Assembly: GCF_051401765.1 (NCBI RefSeq)
Contig: NW_027480423.1
Coordinates: 11,966,001-12,030,000 of the forward strand
Reading direction: 5' to 3'
Length of the DNA: 64,000 nucleotides
From: Calliopsis andreniformis
Lineage: Eukaryota; Arthropoda; Insecta; Hymenoptera; Andrenidae
The notes under the pieces are model-generated. The model was not told the origin of the DNA. It saw nothing but the letters and a program-made list of their open reading frames with translations, and did no database searches. Positions 49,031 to 62,354 of the stretch are shown piece after piece. How positions within the stretch are numbered: the stretch's first letter is position 1; each line of letters starts with the position of its first letter. A program made the position numbers and the translations under genes.

Positions 49031-51080
49031 ATGCTTATGGCGTTTACTTCTAAGGACCTAACTATTCGATCTGGTGGAGCAACGCGCTAGAGTGGATCCT
49101 AGGTTGCTCGGAATGTAGAAATGACCATAACTTTCACACTGGTTGCAATTATTCGTTTTATACGATGGAAACGCTGTTGTATTTATATTGTACTTTATGC
49201 CTCTGGCGTTGACTTCTAAGGCCGTAGCTATTAGATGTGGTGGAGCAACGCCCTAGAGTGACGCCTAGGGTGCTCGGAACGTAGAAATGGCCATTACTTT
49301 CACACTGGTTGCAATTATTCTTTTTATACGATGGAAAAGCTGTTGTATTTTTATTGCATTTTATGCTTCGGGCGTTGACTTCTAAGGCTCTAACTATTCA
49401 ATCTGTTGGAGCAACGCCCTAGGGTGAAGCCTAGGTTGCTCGGAAAGTAGAAATGACCATAAGTATCATACTGGTTGCAATTATTCGTTTTATACGATGG
49501 AACAACTGTTGTATTTATATTGTATTTTATGCTTCTGGCGTTGACTTCTAAGGCCCTAGCTGTTCGATCTAGTGGAGCAACGCCCTAGAGTGAAGCCCAC
49601 GTTGCCCGGAAAGGAGAAATGGCCATCACGTTCAAACGGGTTGCAATTAATCCTTTTATACGATGGAAAAGCTGTTGTATTTATATCGTATTTTATGCTT
49701 CTGGCGTTTACTTCTAAGGACCAAACTATTCGATCTGGTGGAGCAACGCACTAGAGTGAAGCCTAGGTTCCTCGGAATGTGGAAATGACCATAACTTTCA
49801 CACTGGTTACAATTATTCGTTTTATACGATGGAGACGCTGTTGTATTTATATTGTATTTTATGCCTCTGGCGTTGACTTCTAAGGTCGTAGCTATTAGAT
49901 GTGGTGGAGCAACGCCCTAGAGTGACGCCTAGGGTGCTTGGAACGTAGAAATGACCATTACTTTCACACTGGTGGCAATTATTCGTTATATACGATGGAA
50001 AAGCTGTTGTGTTTATATCGTATTTTATGCTTCCGGCGTTGACTTCTTAGGCCGTAACTATTCGGTCTGGTGGAGCAACGCCCTGGAGTGAAACCTAGGT
50101 TGCCCGGAACGTAGAATTGGCCATCACTTTCAAACTGGTTGCAATTATTCCTGTTATATGGTGGAAACACTGTTGTATTTTTTTTGCATTTTATGATTCG
50201 GGCGTTGACTTCTAAGGCCCTAACTATTCAATCTGTTGGAGCAACGCCCTAGGGTGAAGCCTAGGTTGCTCGGAAAGTAGAAATGACCATAAGTTTCATA
50301 CTGGTTGCAATTATTCGTTTTATACGATGGAAAAACTGTTGTATTTATATTGTATTTTATGCTTCTGGCGCTGACTTCTAAGGCACTAACTATTCGATCT
50401 GGTGGAGCAACGCCCTAGAGTGAAGCCTAGGTTGCCCGGAAGGTAGAATTGGCCCTCACTGTCAAACTGGTTGCAATTATTCGTTTTATACGATGGAAAG
50501 ACTGTTGTATTTATATTGTATTTTATGCTTCTGGCGTTGACTTCTAAGGCCCTAGCTGTTCGATCTAGTGGAGCAACGCCCTATCGTGAAGCCTAGGTTG
50601 CCCGGGACGTAGAATTGGCCATCACTTTCAAACTAGTTGCAATTATTCCTGTTATATTATGGAAACACTGTTGCATTTTTATTGCATTTTATGCTTCGGG
50701 CGTTGACTTCTAAGGCCCTAACTATTCAATCTGTTGGAGCAACGCCCTAGGGTGAAGCCTAGGTTGCTCGGAAAGTAGAAATGACCATAAGTATCATACT
50801 GGTTGCAATTATTCGTTTTATACGATGGAAAAACTGTTGTATTTGTGTTGTATTTTATGCTTCTGGCGTTGACTTCTAAGGCCCTAGCTGTTCGATCTAG
50901 TGGAGCAACGCCCTATCGTGAAGCCTAGGTTGCCCGGAACGTAGAATTGGCCATCACTTTCAAACTGGTTACAATTATTCGTTTTATACGATGCAAACGC
51001 TATTGTATTTATATCGTATTTTATGCTTCTGGCGTTTACTTCTAAGGCACTAACTATTTGATCTGGTGGAGCAACGCCCT
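48872..51080 (+). repeat. 15-monomer tandem duplication, copy 1 (period 2,490 bp)
   Basis: This 2,209-bp stretch recurs at 51,362-53,570, offset exactly 2,490 bp (15 x 166). From 49,031 it is also the linker sequence of 26,453 onward (offset 22,578 bp). A short patch at about 50,540-50,590 reads AAGGCCCTAGCTGTTCG and GCCCTATCGTGAAGCC instead of the AAAGGCAATAACTATTCG and CCTAGAGTGAAGCC of the linker. It matches a nearby monomer (about 50,880-50,925), so it looks like conversion, and it is shared by both copies of the duplication. Confidence 0.87.
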
Positions 51081-51361
51081 GGAGTGAAACCTAGGTTGCC
51101 CGGAACGTAGAATTGGCCATCACTTTCAAACTGGTTGCAATTATTCCTGTTATATGGTGGAAACACTGTTGTATTTTTTTTGCATTTTATGCTTCGGGCG
51201 TTGACTTCTAAGGCCCTAACTATTCAATCTGTTGGAGCAACGCCCTAGGGTGAAGCCTAGGTTGCTCGGAAAGTAGAAATGACCATAAGTATCATACTGG
51301 TTGCAATTATTCGTCTTATACGATGGAAAAACTGTTGTATTTGTATTGTATTTTATGCTTC
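51081..51361 (+). repeat. Spacer between the two 2,490-bp copies
   Basis: About 280 bp whose sequence (GGAGTGAAACCTAGG, TTATATGGTGG, a T8 run, then GTTGTATTTGTATTG) matches the monomers at about 54,400-54,690 and 30,660-30,935. It bridges the two copies of the 15-monomer duplication and appears to have been captured from a unit of the 54-kb type by exchange. Confidence 0.75.
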
Positions 51362-53570
51362 TGGCGTTGACTTCTAAGGCCCTAGCTGTTCGATCTAGTG
51401 GAGCAACGCCCTAGAGTGAAGCCTAGGTTGCCCGGAACGTAGAATTGGCCATCACTTTCAAACTGGTTACACTTATTCGTTTTATACGATGCAAACGCTG
51501 TTGTATTTATATCGTATTTTATGCTTATGGCGTTTACTTCTAAGGACCTAACTATTCGATCTGGTGGAGCAACGCGCTAGAGTGGATCCTAGGTTGCTCG
51601 GAATGTAGAAATGACCATAACTTTCACACTGGTTGCAATTATTCGTTTTATACGATGGAAACACTGTTGTATTTATATTGTACTTTATGCCTCTGGCGTT
51701 GACTTCTAAGGCCGTAGCTATTAGATGTGGTGGAGCAACGCCCTAGAGTGACGCCTAGGGTGCTCGGAACGTAGAAATGGCCATTACTTTCACACTGGTT
51801 GCAATTATTCTTTTTATACGATGGAAAAGCTGTTGTATTTTTATTGCATTTTATGCTTCGGGCGTTGACTTCTAAGGCTCTAACTATTCAATCTGTTGGA
51901 GCAACGCCCTAGGGTGAAGCCTAGGTTGCTCGGAAAGTAGAAATGACCATAAGTATCATACTGGTTGCAATTATTCGTTTTATACGATGGAACAACTGTT
52001 GTATTTATATTGTATTTTATGCTTCTGGCGTTGACTTCTAAGGCCCTAGCTGTTCGATCTAGTGGAGCAACGCCCTACAGTGAAGCCCACGTTGCCCGGA
52101 AAGGAGAAATGGCCATCACGTTCAAACGGGTTGCAATTAATCCTTTTATACGATGGAAAAGCTGTTGTATTTATATCGTATTTTATGCTTCTGGCGTTTA
52201 CTTCTAAGGACCAAACTATTCGATCTGGTGGAGCAACGCACTAGAGTGAAGCCTAGGTTCCTCGGAATGTGGAAATGACCATAACTTTCACACTGGTTAC
52301 AATTATTCGTTTTATACGATGGAGACGCTGTTGTATTTATATTGTATTTTATGCCTCTGGCGTTGACTTCTAAGGTCGTAGCTATTAGATGTGGTGGAGC
52401 AACGCCCTAGAGTGACGCCTAGGGTGCTTGGAACGTAGAAATGACCATTACTTTCACACTGGTGGCAATTATTCGTTATATACGATGGAAAAGCTGTTGT
52501 GTTTATATCGTATTTTATGCTTCCGGCGTTGACTTCTTAGGCCGTAACTATTCGGTCTGGTGGAGCAACGCCCTGGAGTGAAACCTAGGTTGCCCGGAAC
52601 GTAGAATTGGCCATCACTTTCAAACTGGTTGCAATTATTCCTGTTATATGGTGGAAACATTGTTGTATTTTTTTTGCATTTTATGATTCGGGCGTTGACT
52701 TCTAAGGCCCTAACTATTCAATCTGTTGGAGCAACGCCCTAGGGTGAAGCCTAGGTTGCTCGGAAAGTAGAAATGACCATAAGTTTCATACTGGTTGCAA
52801 TTATTCGTTTTATACGATGGAAAAACTGTTGTATTTATATTGTATTTTATGCTTCTGGCGCTGACTTCTAAGGCACTAACTATTCGATCTGGTGGAGCAA
52901 CGCCCTAGAGTGAAGCCTAGGTTGCCCGGAAGGTAGAATTGGCCCTCACTGTCAAACTGGTTGCAATTATTCGTTTTATACGATGGAAAGACTGTTGTAT
53001 TTATATTGTATTTTATGCTTCTGGCGTTGACTTCTAAGGCCCTAGCTGTTCGATCTAGTGGAGCAACGCCCTATCGTGAAGCCTAGGTTGCCCGGGACGT
53101 AGAATTGGCCATCACTTTCAAACTAGTTGCAATTATTCCTGTTATATTATGGAAACACTGTTGCATTTTTATTGCATTTTATGCTTCGGGCGTTGACTTC
53201 TAAGGCCCTAACTATTCAATCTGTTGGAGCAACGCCCTAGGGTGAAGCCTAGGTTGCTCGGAAAGTAGAAATGACCATAAGTATCATACTGGTTGCAATT
53301 ATTCGTTTTATACGATGGAAAAACTGTTGTATTTGTGTTGTATTTTATGCTTCTGGCGTTGACTTCTAAGGCCCTAGCTGTTCGATCTAGTGGAGCAACG
53401 CCCTATCGTGAAGCCTAGGTTGCCCGGAACGTAGAATTGGCCATCACTTTCAAACTGGTTACAATTATTCGTTTTATACGATGCAAACGCTATTGTATTT
53501 ATATCGTATTTTATGCTTCTGGCGTTTACTTCTAAGGCACTAACTATTTGATCTGGTGGAGCAACGCCCT
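51362..53570 (+). repeat. 15-monomer tandem duplication, copy 2
   Basis: Partner of 48,872-51,080. Private single-base changes are visible: GGAAACACTG at about 51,660 (copy 1 GGAAACGCTG), CCCTACAGTG at 52,076 (copy 1 CCCTAGAGTG), and GGAAACATTG at about 52,655 (copy 1 GGAAACACTG). The CCCTACAGTG change alters the chance marker frame by one residue. Beyond 53,570 the sequence continues like the linker (about 28,500-28,740) up to about 53,830. Confidence 0.87.
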
Positions 53571-53830
53571 AGAGTGAAGCCTAGGTTGCTCGGAAAGTAG
53601 AAATGACCATCAGCTTCATACTGGTTGCAATTATTCGTTTTATACGATGGAAAAACTGTTGTATTTATATTGTATTTTATGCTTCTGGCGTTGACTTCTA
53701 AGGCACTAACTATTCGATCTGGTGGAGCAACGCCCTAGAGTGAAGCCTAGGTTGCCCGGAACGTAGAATTGGCAATCACTTTCAAATTGGTTGCAATTAA
53801 TCTTGTTATACGATGGAAAAACTGTTGTAT

Positions 53831-56010
53831 TTTTTTTGCATTTTATGCTTCGGGCGTTGACTTCTAAGGCCCTAACTATTCAATCTGTTGGAGCAACGCC
53901 CTAGGGTGAAGCCTAGGTTGCTCGGAAAGTAGAAATGACCATAAGTATCATACTGGTTGCAATTATTCGTTTTATACGATGGAAAAACTGTTGTATTTGT
54001 ATTGTATTTTATGCTTCTGGCGTTGACTTCTAAGGCCCTAGCTGTTCGATCTAGTGGAGCAACGCCTTAGAGTGAAGCCTAGGTTGCCCGGAACGTAGAA
54101 TTGGCCATCACGTTCAAACTGGTTGCAATTATTCGTTTTATACGATGGAAACGCTGTTGTATTTATATTGTATTTTATGCCTCTGGCGTTGACTTCTAAG
54201 GCCGTAGCTATTAGATGTGGTGGAGCAACGCCCTAGAGTGACGCCTAGGGTGCTTGGAACGTAGAAATGACCATTACTTTCACACTGGTGGCAATTATTC
54301 GTTTTATACGATGGAAAAGCTGTTGTGTTTATATCGTATTTTATGCTTCCGGCGTTGACTTCTTAGGCCGTAACTATTCGGTCTGGTGGAGCAACGCCCT
54401 GGAGTGAAACCTAGGTTGCCCGGAACGTAGAATTGGCCATCACTTTCAAACTGGTTGCAATTATTCCTGTTATATGGTGGAAACACTGTTGTATTTTTTT
54501 TGCATTTTATGCTTCGGGCGTTGACTTCTAAGGCCCTAACTATTCAATCTGTTGGAGCAACGCCCTAGGGTGAAGCCTAGGTTGCTCGGAAAGTAGAAAT
54601 GACCATAAGTATCATACTGGTTGCAATTATTCGTTTTATACGATGGAAAAACTGTTGTATTTGTATTGTATTTTATGCTTCTGGCGTTGACTCCTAAGGC
54701 CCTAGCTGTTCGATCTAGTGGAGCAACGCCTTAGAGTGAAGCCTAGGTTGCCCGGAACGTAGAATTGGCCATCACGTTCAAACTGGTTGCAATTATTCGT
54801 TTTATACGATGGAAAGACTGTTGTATTTATATAGCATTTTATGCTTCTGGCGTTGACTTCTAAGGCACTAACCATTCGACCTGGTGGAGCAACGCCCTAG
54901 TGTGAAGCCTAGGTTGCCCGGAACGTAGAATTGGCAATCACTTTCAAATTGGTTGCAATTAATCTTGTTATACGATGGAAAAACTGTTGTATTTTTATTG
55001 CATTTTATGCTTCTGGCGTTCACTTCTTAGGCCCTAACTATTCGACCTGATGGAACAACAGCCTAGGGTGAAGCCTAGCTTGCCCGGAACGTAGAAATGA
55101 CCATTACTTTCACACTGTTTGCAATTATTCCTTTTATACGATGGAAAAGCTGTTGTATTTATAACGCATTTTATGCTTCTGGCGTTGACTTCTTAGGACG
55201 TAACTATTCGGTCTGGTGGAGCAACGCGCTGGAGTGAAACCTTGGTTGCCCGGAACGTAGAATTGGCCATCACTTTCAAACTGGTTGCAATTATTCCTGA
55301 TATATGATGGAAACACTGTTGTATTTTTTTTGCATTTTATGGTTCGGGCGTTGACTTCTAGGGCCCTAACTATTCAATCTGTTGGAGCAACGCCCTAGGG
55401 TGAAGCCTAGGTTGCTCGGAAAGTAGAAATGACCATAAGTTTCATACTGGTTGCAATTATTCGTTTTATACGATGGAAAAACTGTTGTATTTATATTGTA
55501 TTTTATGCTTCTGGCGTTGACTTCTAAGGCACTATCTATTCGATCTGGTGGAGCAACGCCCTAGAGCGAAGCCTAGGTTGCCCGGAACGTAGAATTGGCC
55601 ATCACTTCCAAACTGGTTGCAATTATTCCTGTTATATGATGGAAACACTGTTGTGTTTTTTTTTGCATTTTATTGTTCGGGCGTTGACGTCTAAGGCCCT
55701 AACTATTCAATCTGTTGGAGCAACGCCCTAGGGTGAAGCCTAGGTTGCTCGGAAAGTAGAAATGACCATAAGTATCATACTGGTTGCAATTATTCGTTTT
55801 ATACGATGGAAAAACTGTTGTATTTATATTGTATTTTATGCTTCTGGCGTTGACTTCTAAGGCCCTAGCTGTTCGATCTAGTGGAGCAACGCCTTAGAGT
55901 GAAGCCTAGGTTGCCTGGAACGTAGAATTGGCCATCACTTTCAAACTGGTTGCAATTATTCGTTTTATACGATGGAAAAGCTGTTGTACCTATATTGTAT
56001 TTTATGCTTC
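53831..56010 (+). repeat. Start of the short-period region; mosaic unit
   Basis: At about 53,830 a monomer with AATTAATCTTGTTATACG is fused to a T8 run and GCATTTTATGCTTCGGGC. The part from about 54,130 to about 55,590 recurs at about 57,950-59,330 (offset 3,819 bp, 23 monomers plus 1). The T9 monomer (TTGTG followed by nine T) occurs at about 55,650. The marker monomer is absent between 52,062 and 56,379, the longest gap in the right third of the window. Confidence 0.75.
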
Positions 56011-56378
56011 TGGCGTTGACTTCTAAGGCACTAACTATTCGATCTGGTGGAGCAACGCCCTAGAGGGAACCCTAGGTTGCCCGGGACGTAGAATTGGCCA
56101 TCACTTTCAAACTGGTTGCAATTATTCGTGTTATATTATGGAAACACTGTTGTATTTTTATTGCATTTTATGCTTCGGGCGTTGACTTCTAAGGCTCTAA
56201 CTATTCAATCTGTTGGAGCAACGCCCTAGGGTGAAGCCTAGGTTGCTCGGAAAGTAGAAATGACCATAAGTATCATACTGGTTGCAATTATTCGTTTTAT
56301 ACGATGGAACAACTGTTGTATTTATATTGTATTTTATGCTTCTGGCGTTGACTTCTAAGGCCCTAGCTGTTCGATCTA

Positions 56379-57706
56379 GTGGAGCAACGCCCTAGAGTGA
56401 AGCCCACGTTGCCCGGAAAGGAGAAATGGCCATCACGTTCAAACGGGTTGCAATTAATCCTTTTATACGATGGAAAAGCTGTTGTATTTATATCGTATTT
56501 TATGCTTCTGGCGTTTACTTCTAAGGACCAAACTATTCGATCTGGTGGAGCAACGCCCTAGAGTGAAGCCTAGGTTCCTCGGAATGTGGAAATGACCATA
56601 ACTTTCACACTGGTTGCAATTATTCGTTTTATACGATGGAAACGCTGTTGTATTTATATTGTATTTTATGCCTCTGGCGTTGACTTCTAAGGCCGTAGCT
56701 ATTAGATGTGGTGGAGCAACGCCCTAGAGTGACGCCTAGGGTGCTTGGAACGTAGAAATGACCATTACTTTCACACTGGTGGCAATTATTCGTTTTATAC
56801 GATGGAAAAGCTGTTGTGTTTATATCGTATTTTATGCTTCCGGCGTTGACTTCTTAGGCCGTAACTATTCGGTCTGGTGGAGCAACGCCCTGGAGTGAAA
56901 CCTAGGTTGCCCGGAATGTAGAATTGGCCATCACTTTCAAACTGGTTGCAATTATTCCTGTTATATGGTGGAAACACTGTTGTATTTTTTTTGCATTTTA
57001 TGATTCGGGCGTTGACTTCTAAGGCCCTAACTATTCAATCTGTTGGAGCAACGCCCTAGGGTGAAGCCTAGGTTGCTCGGAAAGTAGAAATGACCATAAG
57101 TTTCATACTGGTTGCAATTATTCGTTTTATACGATGGAAAAACTGTTGTATTTATATTGTATTTTATGCTTCTGGCGCTGACTTCTAAGGCACTAACTAT
57201 TCGATCTGGTGGAGCAACGCCATAGAGTGAAGCCTAGGTTGCCCGGAAGGTAGAATTGGCCCTCACTGTCAAACTGGTTGCAATTATTCGTTTTATACGA
57301 TGGAAAGACTGTTGTATTTATATTGTATTTTATGCTTCTGGCGTTGACTTCAAAGGCACTAACTATTCGATCTGGTGGAGCAACGCCCTAGAGGGAACCC
57401 TAGGTTGCCCGGGACGTAGAATTGGCCATCACTTTCAAACTGGTTGCAATTATTCGTGTTATATTATGGAAACACTGTTGTATTTTTATTGCATTTTATG
57501 CTTCGGGCGTTGACTTCTAAGGCTCTAACTATTCAATCTGTTGGAGCAACGCCCTAGGGTGAAGCCTAGGTTGCTCGGAAAGTAGAAATGACCATAAGTA
57601 TCATACTGGTTGCAATTATTCGTTTTATACGATGGAACAACTGTTGTATTTATATTGTATTTTATGCTTCTGGCGTTGACTTCTAAGGCCCTAGCTGTTC
57701 GATCTA
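56379..57706 (+). repeat. 1,328-bp unit (8 monomers), copy 1
   Basis: This unit is defined from one marker start to the next. The order is: marker; CCTCTGGCG monomer; CTTCCGGCG monomer; T8 monomer; GGCGCTGACTTC monomer; GGCCCTCACTGTC monomer; ATTCGTGTTATATTATGG monomer; GGAACAACTG monomer. It recurs 3,320 bp downstream at 59,699. A private CATAGAGTG is seen at about 57,221 where the downstream copy has CCTAGAGTG. Confidence 0.85.
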
Positions 57707-59698
57707 GTGGAGCAACGCCCTAGAGTGAAGCCCACGTTGCCCGGAAAGGAGAAATGGCCATCACGTTCAAACGGGTTGCAATTAATCCTTTTATACGATG
57801 GAAAAGCTGTTGTATTTATATCGTATTTTATGCTTCTGGCGTTTACTTCTAAGGACAAAACTATTCGATCTGGTGGAGCAACGCCCTAGAGTGAAGCCTA
57901 GGTTCCTCGGAATGTGGAAATGACCATAACTTTCACACTGGTTGCAATTATTCGTTTTATACGATGGAAACGCTGTTGTATTTATATTGTATTTTATGCC
58001 TCTGGCGTTGACTTCTAAGGCCGTAGCTATTAGATGTGGTGGAGCAACGCCCTAGAGTGACGCCTAGGGTGCTTGGAACGTAGAAATGACCATTACTTTC
58101 ACACTGGTGGCAATTATTCGTTTTATACGATGGAAAAGCTGTTGTGTTTATATCGTATTTTATGCTTCCGGCGTTGACTTCTTAGGCCGTAACTATTCGG
58201 TCTGGTGGAGCAACGCCCTGGAGTGAAACCTAGGTTGCCCGGAACGTAGAATTGGCCATCACTTTCAAACTGGTTGCAATTATTCCTGTTATATGGTGGA
58301 AACACTGTTGTATTTTTTTTGCATTTTATGCTTCGGGCGTTGACTTCTAAGGCCCTAACTATTCAATCTGTTGGAGCAACGCCCTAGGGTGAAGCCTAGG
58401 TTGCTCGGAAAGTAGAAATGACCATAAGTATCATACTGGTTGCAATTATTCGTTTTATACGATGGAAAAACTGTTGTATTTGTATTGTATTTTATGCTTC
58501 TGGCGTTGACTTCTAAGGCCCTAGCTGTTCGATCTAGTGGAGCAACGCCTTAGAGTGAAGCCTAGGTTGCCCGGAACGTAGAATTGGCCATCACGTTCAA
58601 ACTGGTTGCAATTATTCGTTTTATACGATGGAAAGACTGTTGTATTTATATAGCATTTTATGCTTCTGGCGTTGACTTCTAAGGCACTAACCATTCGACC
58701 TGGTGGAGCAACGCCCTAGTGTGAAGCCTAGGTTGCCCGGAACGTAGAATTGGCAATCACTTTCAAATTGGTTGCAATTAATCTTGTTATACGATGGAAA
58801 AACTGTTGTATTTTTATTGCATTTTATGCTTCTGGCGTTCACTTCTTAGGCCCTAACTATTCGACCTGATGGAACAACAGCCTAGGGTGAAGCCTAGCTT
58901 GCCCGGAACGTAGAAATGACCATTACTTTCACACTGTTTGCAATTATTCCTTTTATACGATGGAAAAGCTGTTGTATTTATAACGCATTTTATGCTTCTG
59001 GCGTTGACTTCTTAGGACGTAACTATTCGGTCTGGTGGAGCAACGCGCTGGAGTGAAACCTTGGTTGCCCGGAACGTAGAATTGGCCATCACTTTCAAAC
59101 TGGTTGCAATTATTCCTGATATATGATGGAAACACTGTTGTATTTTTTTTGCATTTTATGGTTCGGGCGTTGACTTCTAGGGCCCTAACTATTCAATCTG
59201 TTGGAGCAACGCCCTAGGGTGAAGCCTAGGTTGCTCGGAAAGTAGAAATGACCATAAGTTTCATACTGGTTGCAATTATTCGTTTTATACGATGGAAAAA
59301 CTGTTGTATTTATATTGTATTTTATGCTTCTGGCGTTGACTTCTAAGGCACTAACTATTCGATCTGGTGGAGCAACGCCCTAGAGGGAACCCTAGGTTGC
59401 CCGGGACGTAGAATTGGCCATCACTTTCAAACTGGTTGCAATTATTCGTGTTATATTATGGAAACACTGTTGTATTTTTATTGCATTTTATGCTTCGGGC
59501 GTTGACTTCTAAGGCTCTAACTATTCAATCTGTTGGAGCAACGCCCTAGGGTGAAGCCTAGGTTGCTCGGAAAGTAGAAATGACCATAAGTATCATACTG
59601 GTTGCAATTATTCGTTTTATACGATGGAACAACTGTTGTATTTATATTGTATTTTATGCTTCTGGCGTTGACTTCTAAGGCCCTAGCTGTTCGATCTA
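57707..59698 (+). repeat. Expanded unit, 1,992 bp (12 monomers)
   Basis: It starts like the 8-monomer unit (GGACAAAAC at about 57,854 is a private form of GGACCAAAC). After the T8 monomer it takes a different path through monomers also seen at about 54,690-55,560 (TATATAGCATTTTATGC, AATTAATCTTGTTATACG, CCTGATGGAACAACAGCC, GTATTTATAACGC). It rejoins at the GAGGGAACC monomer (about 59,390). The net gain is four monomers. Confidence 0.83.
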
Positions 59699-61026
59699 GT
59701 GGAGCAACGCCCTAGAGTGAAGCCCACGTTGCCCGGAAAGGAGAAATGGTCATCACGTTCAAACGGGTTGCAATTAATCCTTTTATACGATGGAAAAGCT
59801 GTTGTATTTATATCGTATTTTATGCTTCTGGCGTTTACTTCTAAGGACCAAACTATTCGATCTGGTGGAGCAACGCCCTAGAGTGAAGCCTAGGTTCCTC
59901 GGAATGTGGAAATGACCATAACTTTCACACTGGTTGCAATTATTCGTTTTATACGATGGAAACGCTGTTGTATTTATATTGTATTTTATGCCTCTGGCGT
60001 TGACTTCTAAGGCCGTAGCTATTAGATGTGGTGGAGCAACGCCCTAGAGTGACGCCTAGGGTGCTTGGAACGTAGAAATGACCATTACTTTCACACTGGT
60101 GGCAATTATTCGTTTTATACGATGGAAAAGCTGTTGTGTTTATATCGTATTTTATGCTTCCGGCGTTGACTTCTTAGGCCGTAACTATTCGGTCTGGTGG
60201 AGCAACGCCCTGGAGTGAAACCTAGGTTGCCCGGAATGTAGAATTGGCCATCACTTTCAAACTGGTTGCAATTATTCCTGTTATATGGTGGAAACACTGT
60301 TGTATTTTTTTTGCATTTTATGATTCGGGCGTTGACTTCTAAGGCCCTAACTATTCAATCTGTTGGAGCAACGCCCTAGGGTGAAGCCTAGGTTGCTCGG
60401 AAAGTAGAAATGACCATAAGTTTCATACTGGTTGCAATTATTCGTTTTATACGATGGAAAAACTGTTGTATTTATATTGTATTTTATGCTTCTGGCGCTG
60501 ACTTCTAAGGCACTAACTATTCGATCTGGTGGAGCAACGCCCTAGAGTGAAGCCTAGGTTGCCCGGAAGGTAGAATTGGCCCTCACTGTCAAACTGGTTG
60601 CAATTATTCGTTTTATACGATGGAAAGACTGTTGTATTTATATTGTATTTTATGCTTCTGGCGTTGACTTCAAAGGCACTAACTATTCGATCTGGTGGAG
60701 CAACGCCCTAGAGGGAACCCTAGGTTGCCCGGGACGTAGAATTGGCCATCACTTCCAAACTGGTTGCAATTATTCGTGTTATATTATGGAAACACTGTTG
60801 TATTTTTATTGCATTTTATGCTTCGGGCGTTGACTTCTAAGGCTCTAACTATTCAATCTGTTGGAGCAACGCCCTAGGGTGAAGCCTAGGTTGCTCGGAA
60901 AGTAGAAATGACCATAAGTATCATACTGGTTGCAATTATTCGTTTTATACGATGGAACAACTGTTGTATTTATATTGTATTTTATGCTTCTGGCGTTGAC
61001 TTCTAAGGCCCTAGCTGTTCGATCTA
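59699..61026 (+). repeat. 1,328-bp unit (8 monomers), copy 2
   Basis: Same order as 56,379-57,706, offset 3,320 bp (20 x 166 exactly). Private changes include GAAATGGTCATCACG at about 59,745 and ATCACTTCCAAACTGG at about 60,750. With the preceding 12-monomer unit it makes a 20-monomer period. Confidence 0.85.
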
Positions 61027-62354
61027 GTGGAGCAACGCCCTAGAGTGAAGCCCACGTTGCCCGGAAAGGAGAAATGGCCATCACGTTCAAACGGGTTGCA
61101 ATTAATCCTTTTATACGATGGAAAAGCTGTTGTATTTATATCGTATTTTATGCTTCTGGCGTTTACTTCTAAGGACCAAACTATTCGATCTGGTGGAGCA
61201 ACGCCCTAGAGTGAAGCCTAGGTTCCTCGGAATGTGGAAATGACCATAACTTTCACACTGGTTGCAATTATTCGTTTTATACGATGGAAACGCTGTTGTA
61301 TTTATATTGTATTTTATGCCTCTGGCGTTGACTTCTAAGGCCGTAGCTATTAGATGTGGTGGAGCAACGCCCTAGAGTGACGCCTAGGGTGCTTGGAACG
61401 TAGAAATGACCATTACTTTCACACTGGTGGCAATTATTCGTTTTATACGATGGAAAAGCTGTTGTGTTTATATCGTATTTTATGCTTCCGGCGTTGACTT
61501 CTTAGGCCGTAACTATTCGGTCTGGTGGAGCAACGCCCTGGAGTGAAACCTAGGTTGCCCGGAATGTAGAATTGGCCATCACTTTCAAACTGGTTGCAAT
61601 TATTCCTGTTATATGGTGGAAACACTGTTGTATTTTTTTTGCATTTTATGATTCGGGCGTTGACTTCTAAGGCCCTAACTATTCAATCTGTTGGAGCAAC
61701 GCCCTAGGGTGAAGCCTAGGTTGCTCGGAAAGTAGAAATGACCATAAGTTTCATACTGGTTGCAATTATTCGTTTTATACGATGGAAAAACTGTTGTATT
61801 TATATTGTATTTTATGCTTCTGGCGCTGACTTCTAAGGCCCTAGCTGTTCGATCTAGTGGAGCAACGCCTTAGAGTGAAGCCTAGGTTGCCTGGAACGTA
61901 GAATTGGCCATCACTTTCAAACTGGTTGCAATTATTCGTTTTATACGATGGAAAAGCTGTTGTATCTATATTGTATTTTATGCTTCTGGCGTTGACTTCT
62001 AAGGCACTAACTATTCGATCTGGTGGAGCAACGCCCTAGAGGGAACCCTAGGTTGCCCGGGACGTAGAATTGGCCATCACTTTCAAACTGGTTGCAATTA
62101 TTCGTGTTATATTATGGAAACACTGTTGTATTTTTATTGCATTTTATGCTTCGGGCGTTGACTTCTAAGGCTCTAACTATTCAATCTGTTGGAGCAACGC
62201 CCTAGGGTGAAGCCTAGGTTGCTCGGAAAGTAGAAATGACCATAAGTATCATACTGGTTGCAATTATTCGTTTTATACGATGGAACAACTGTTGTATTTA
62301 TATTGTATTTTATGCTTCTGGCGTTGACTTCTAAGGCCCTAGCTGTTCGTTCTA
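61027..62354 (+). repeat. 1,328-bp unit (8 monomers), copy 3, recombinant
   Basis: The length equals the other 8-monomer units, but the composition differs. After the GGCGCTGACTTC monomer (about 61,825) it switches to a GGCCCTAGCTGTTCG and GCCTTAGAG monomer and then to one with GTTGTATCTATATTG, seen in X and Y at about 29,755, 38,550 and 41,210. The equal length is therefore a replacement in register and not simple copying. GTTCGTTCTAGTGG at about 62,346 is private. Confidence 0.82.

Noticed and set aside
51965..52207. 80-codon plus-strand frame overlapping another frame in the same stretch
   Set aside because: It is made by reading across two satellite monomers and overlaps a second chance frame on the same strand; a single-base change in the duplicated copy opened it. 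No sign of a gene.
57256..57513. 85-codon plus-strand frame with hydrophobic runs (also at 60,576)
   Set aside because: The hydrophobic look comes from T-rich satellite sequence. The same monomers at 32,521 and 43,977 stop at 65 codons because of one base difference (ATTAATCG against ATTATTCG).
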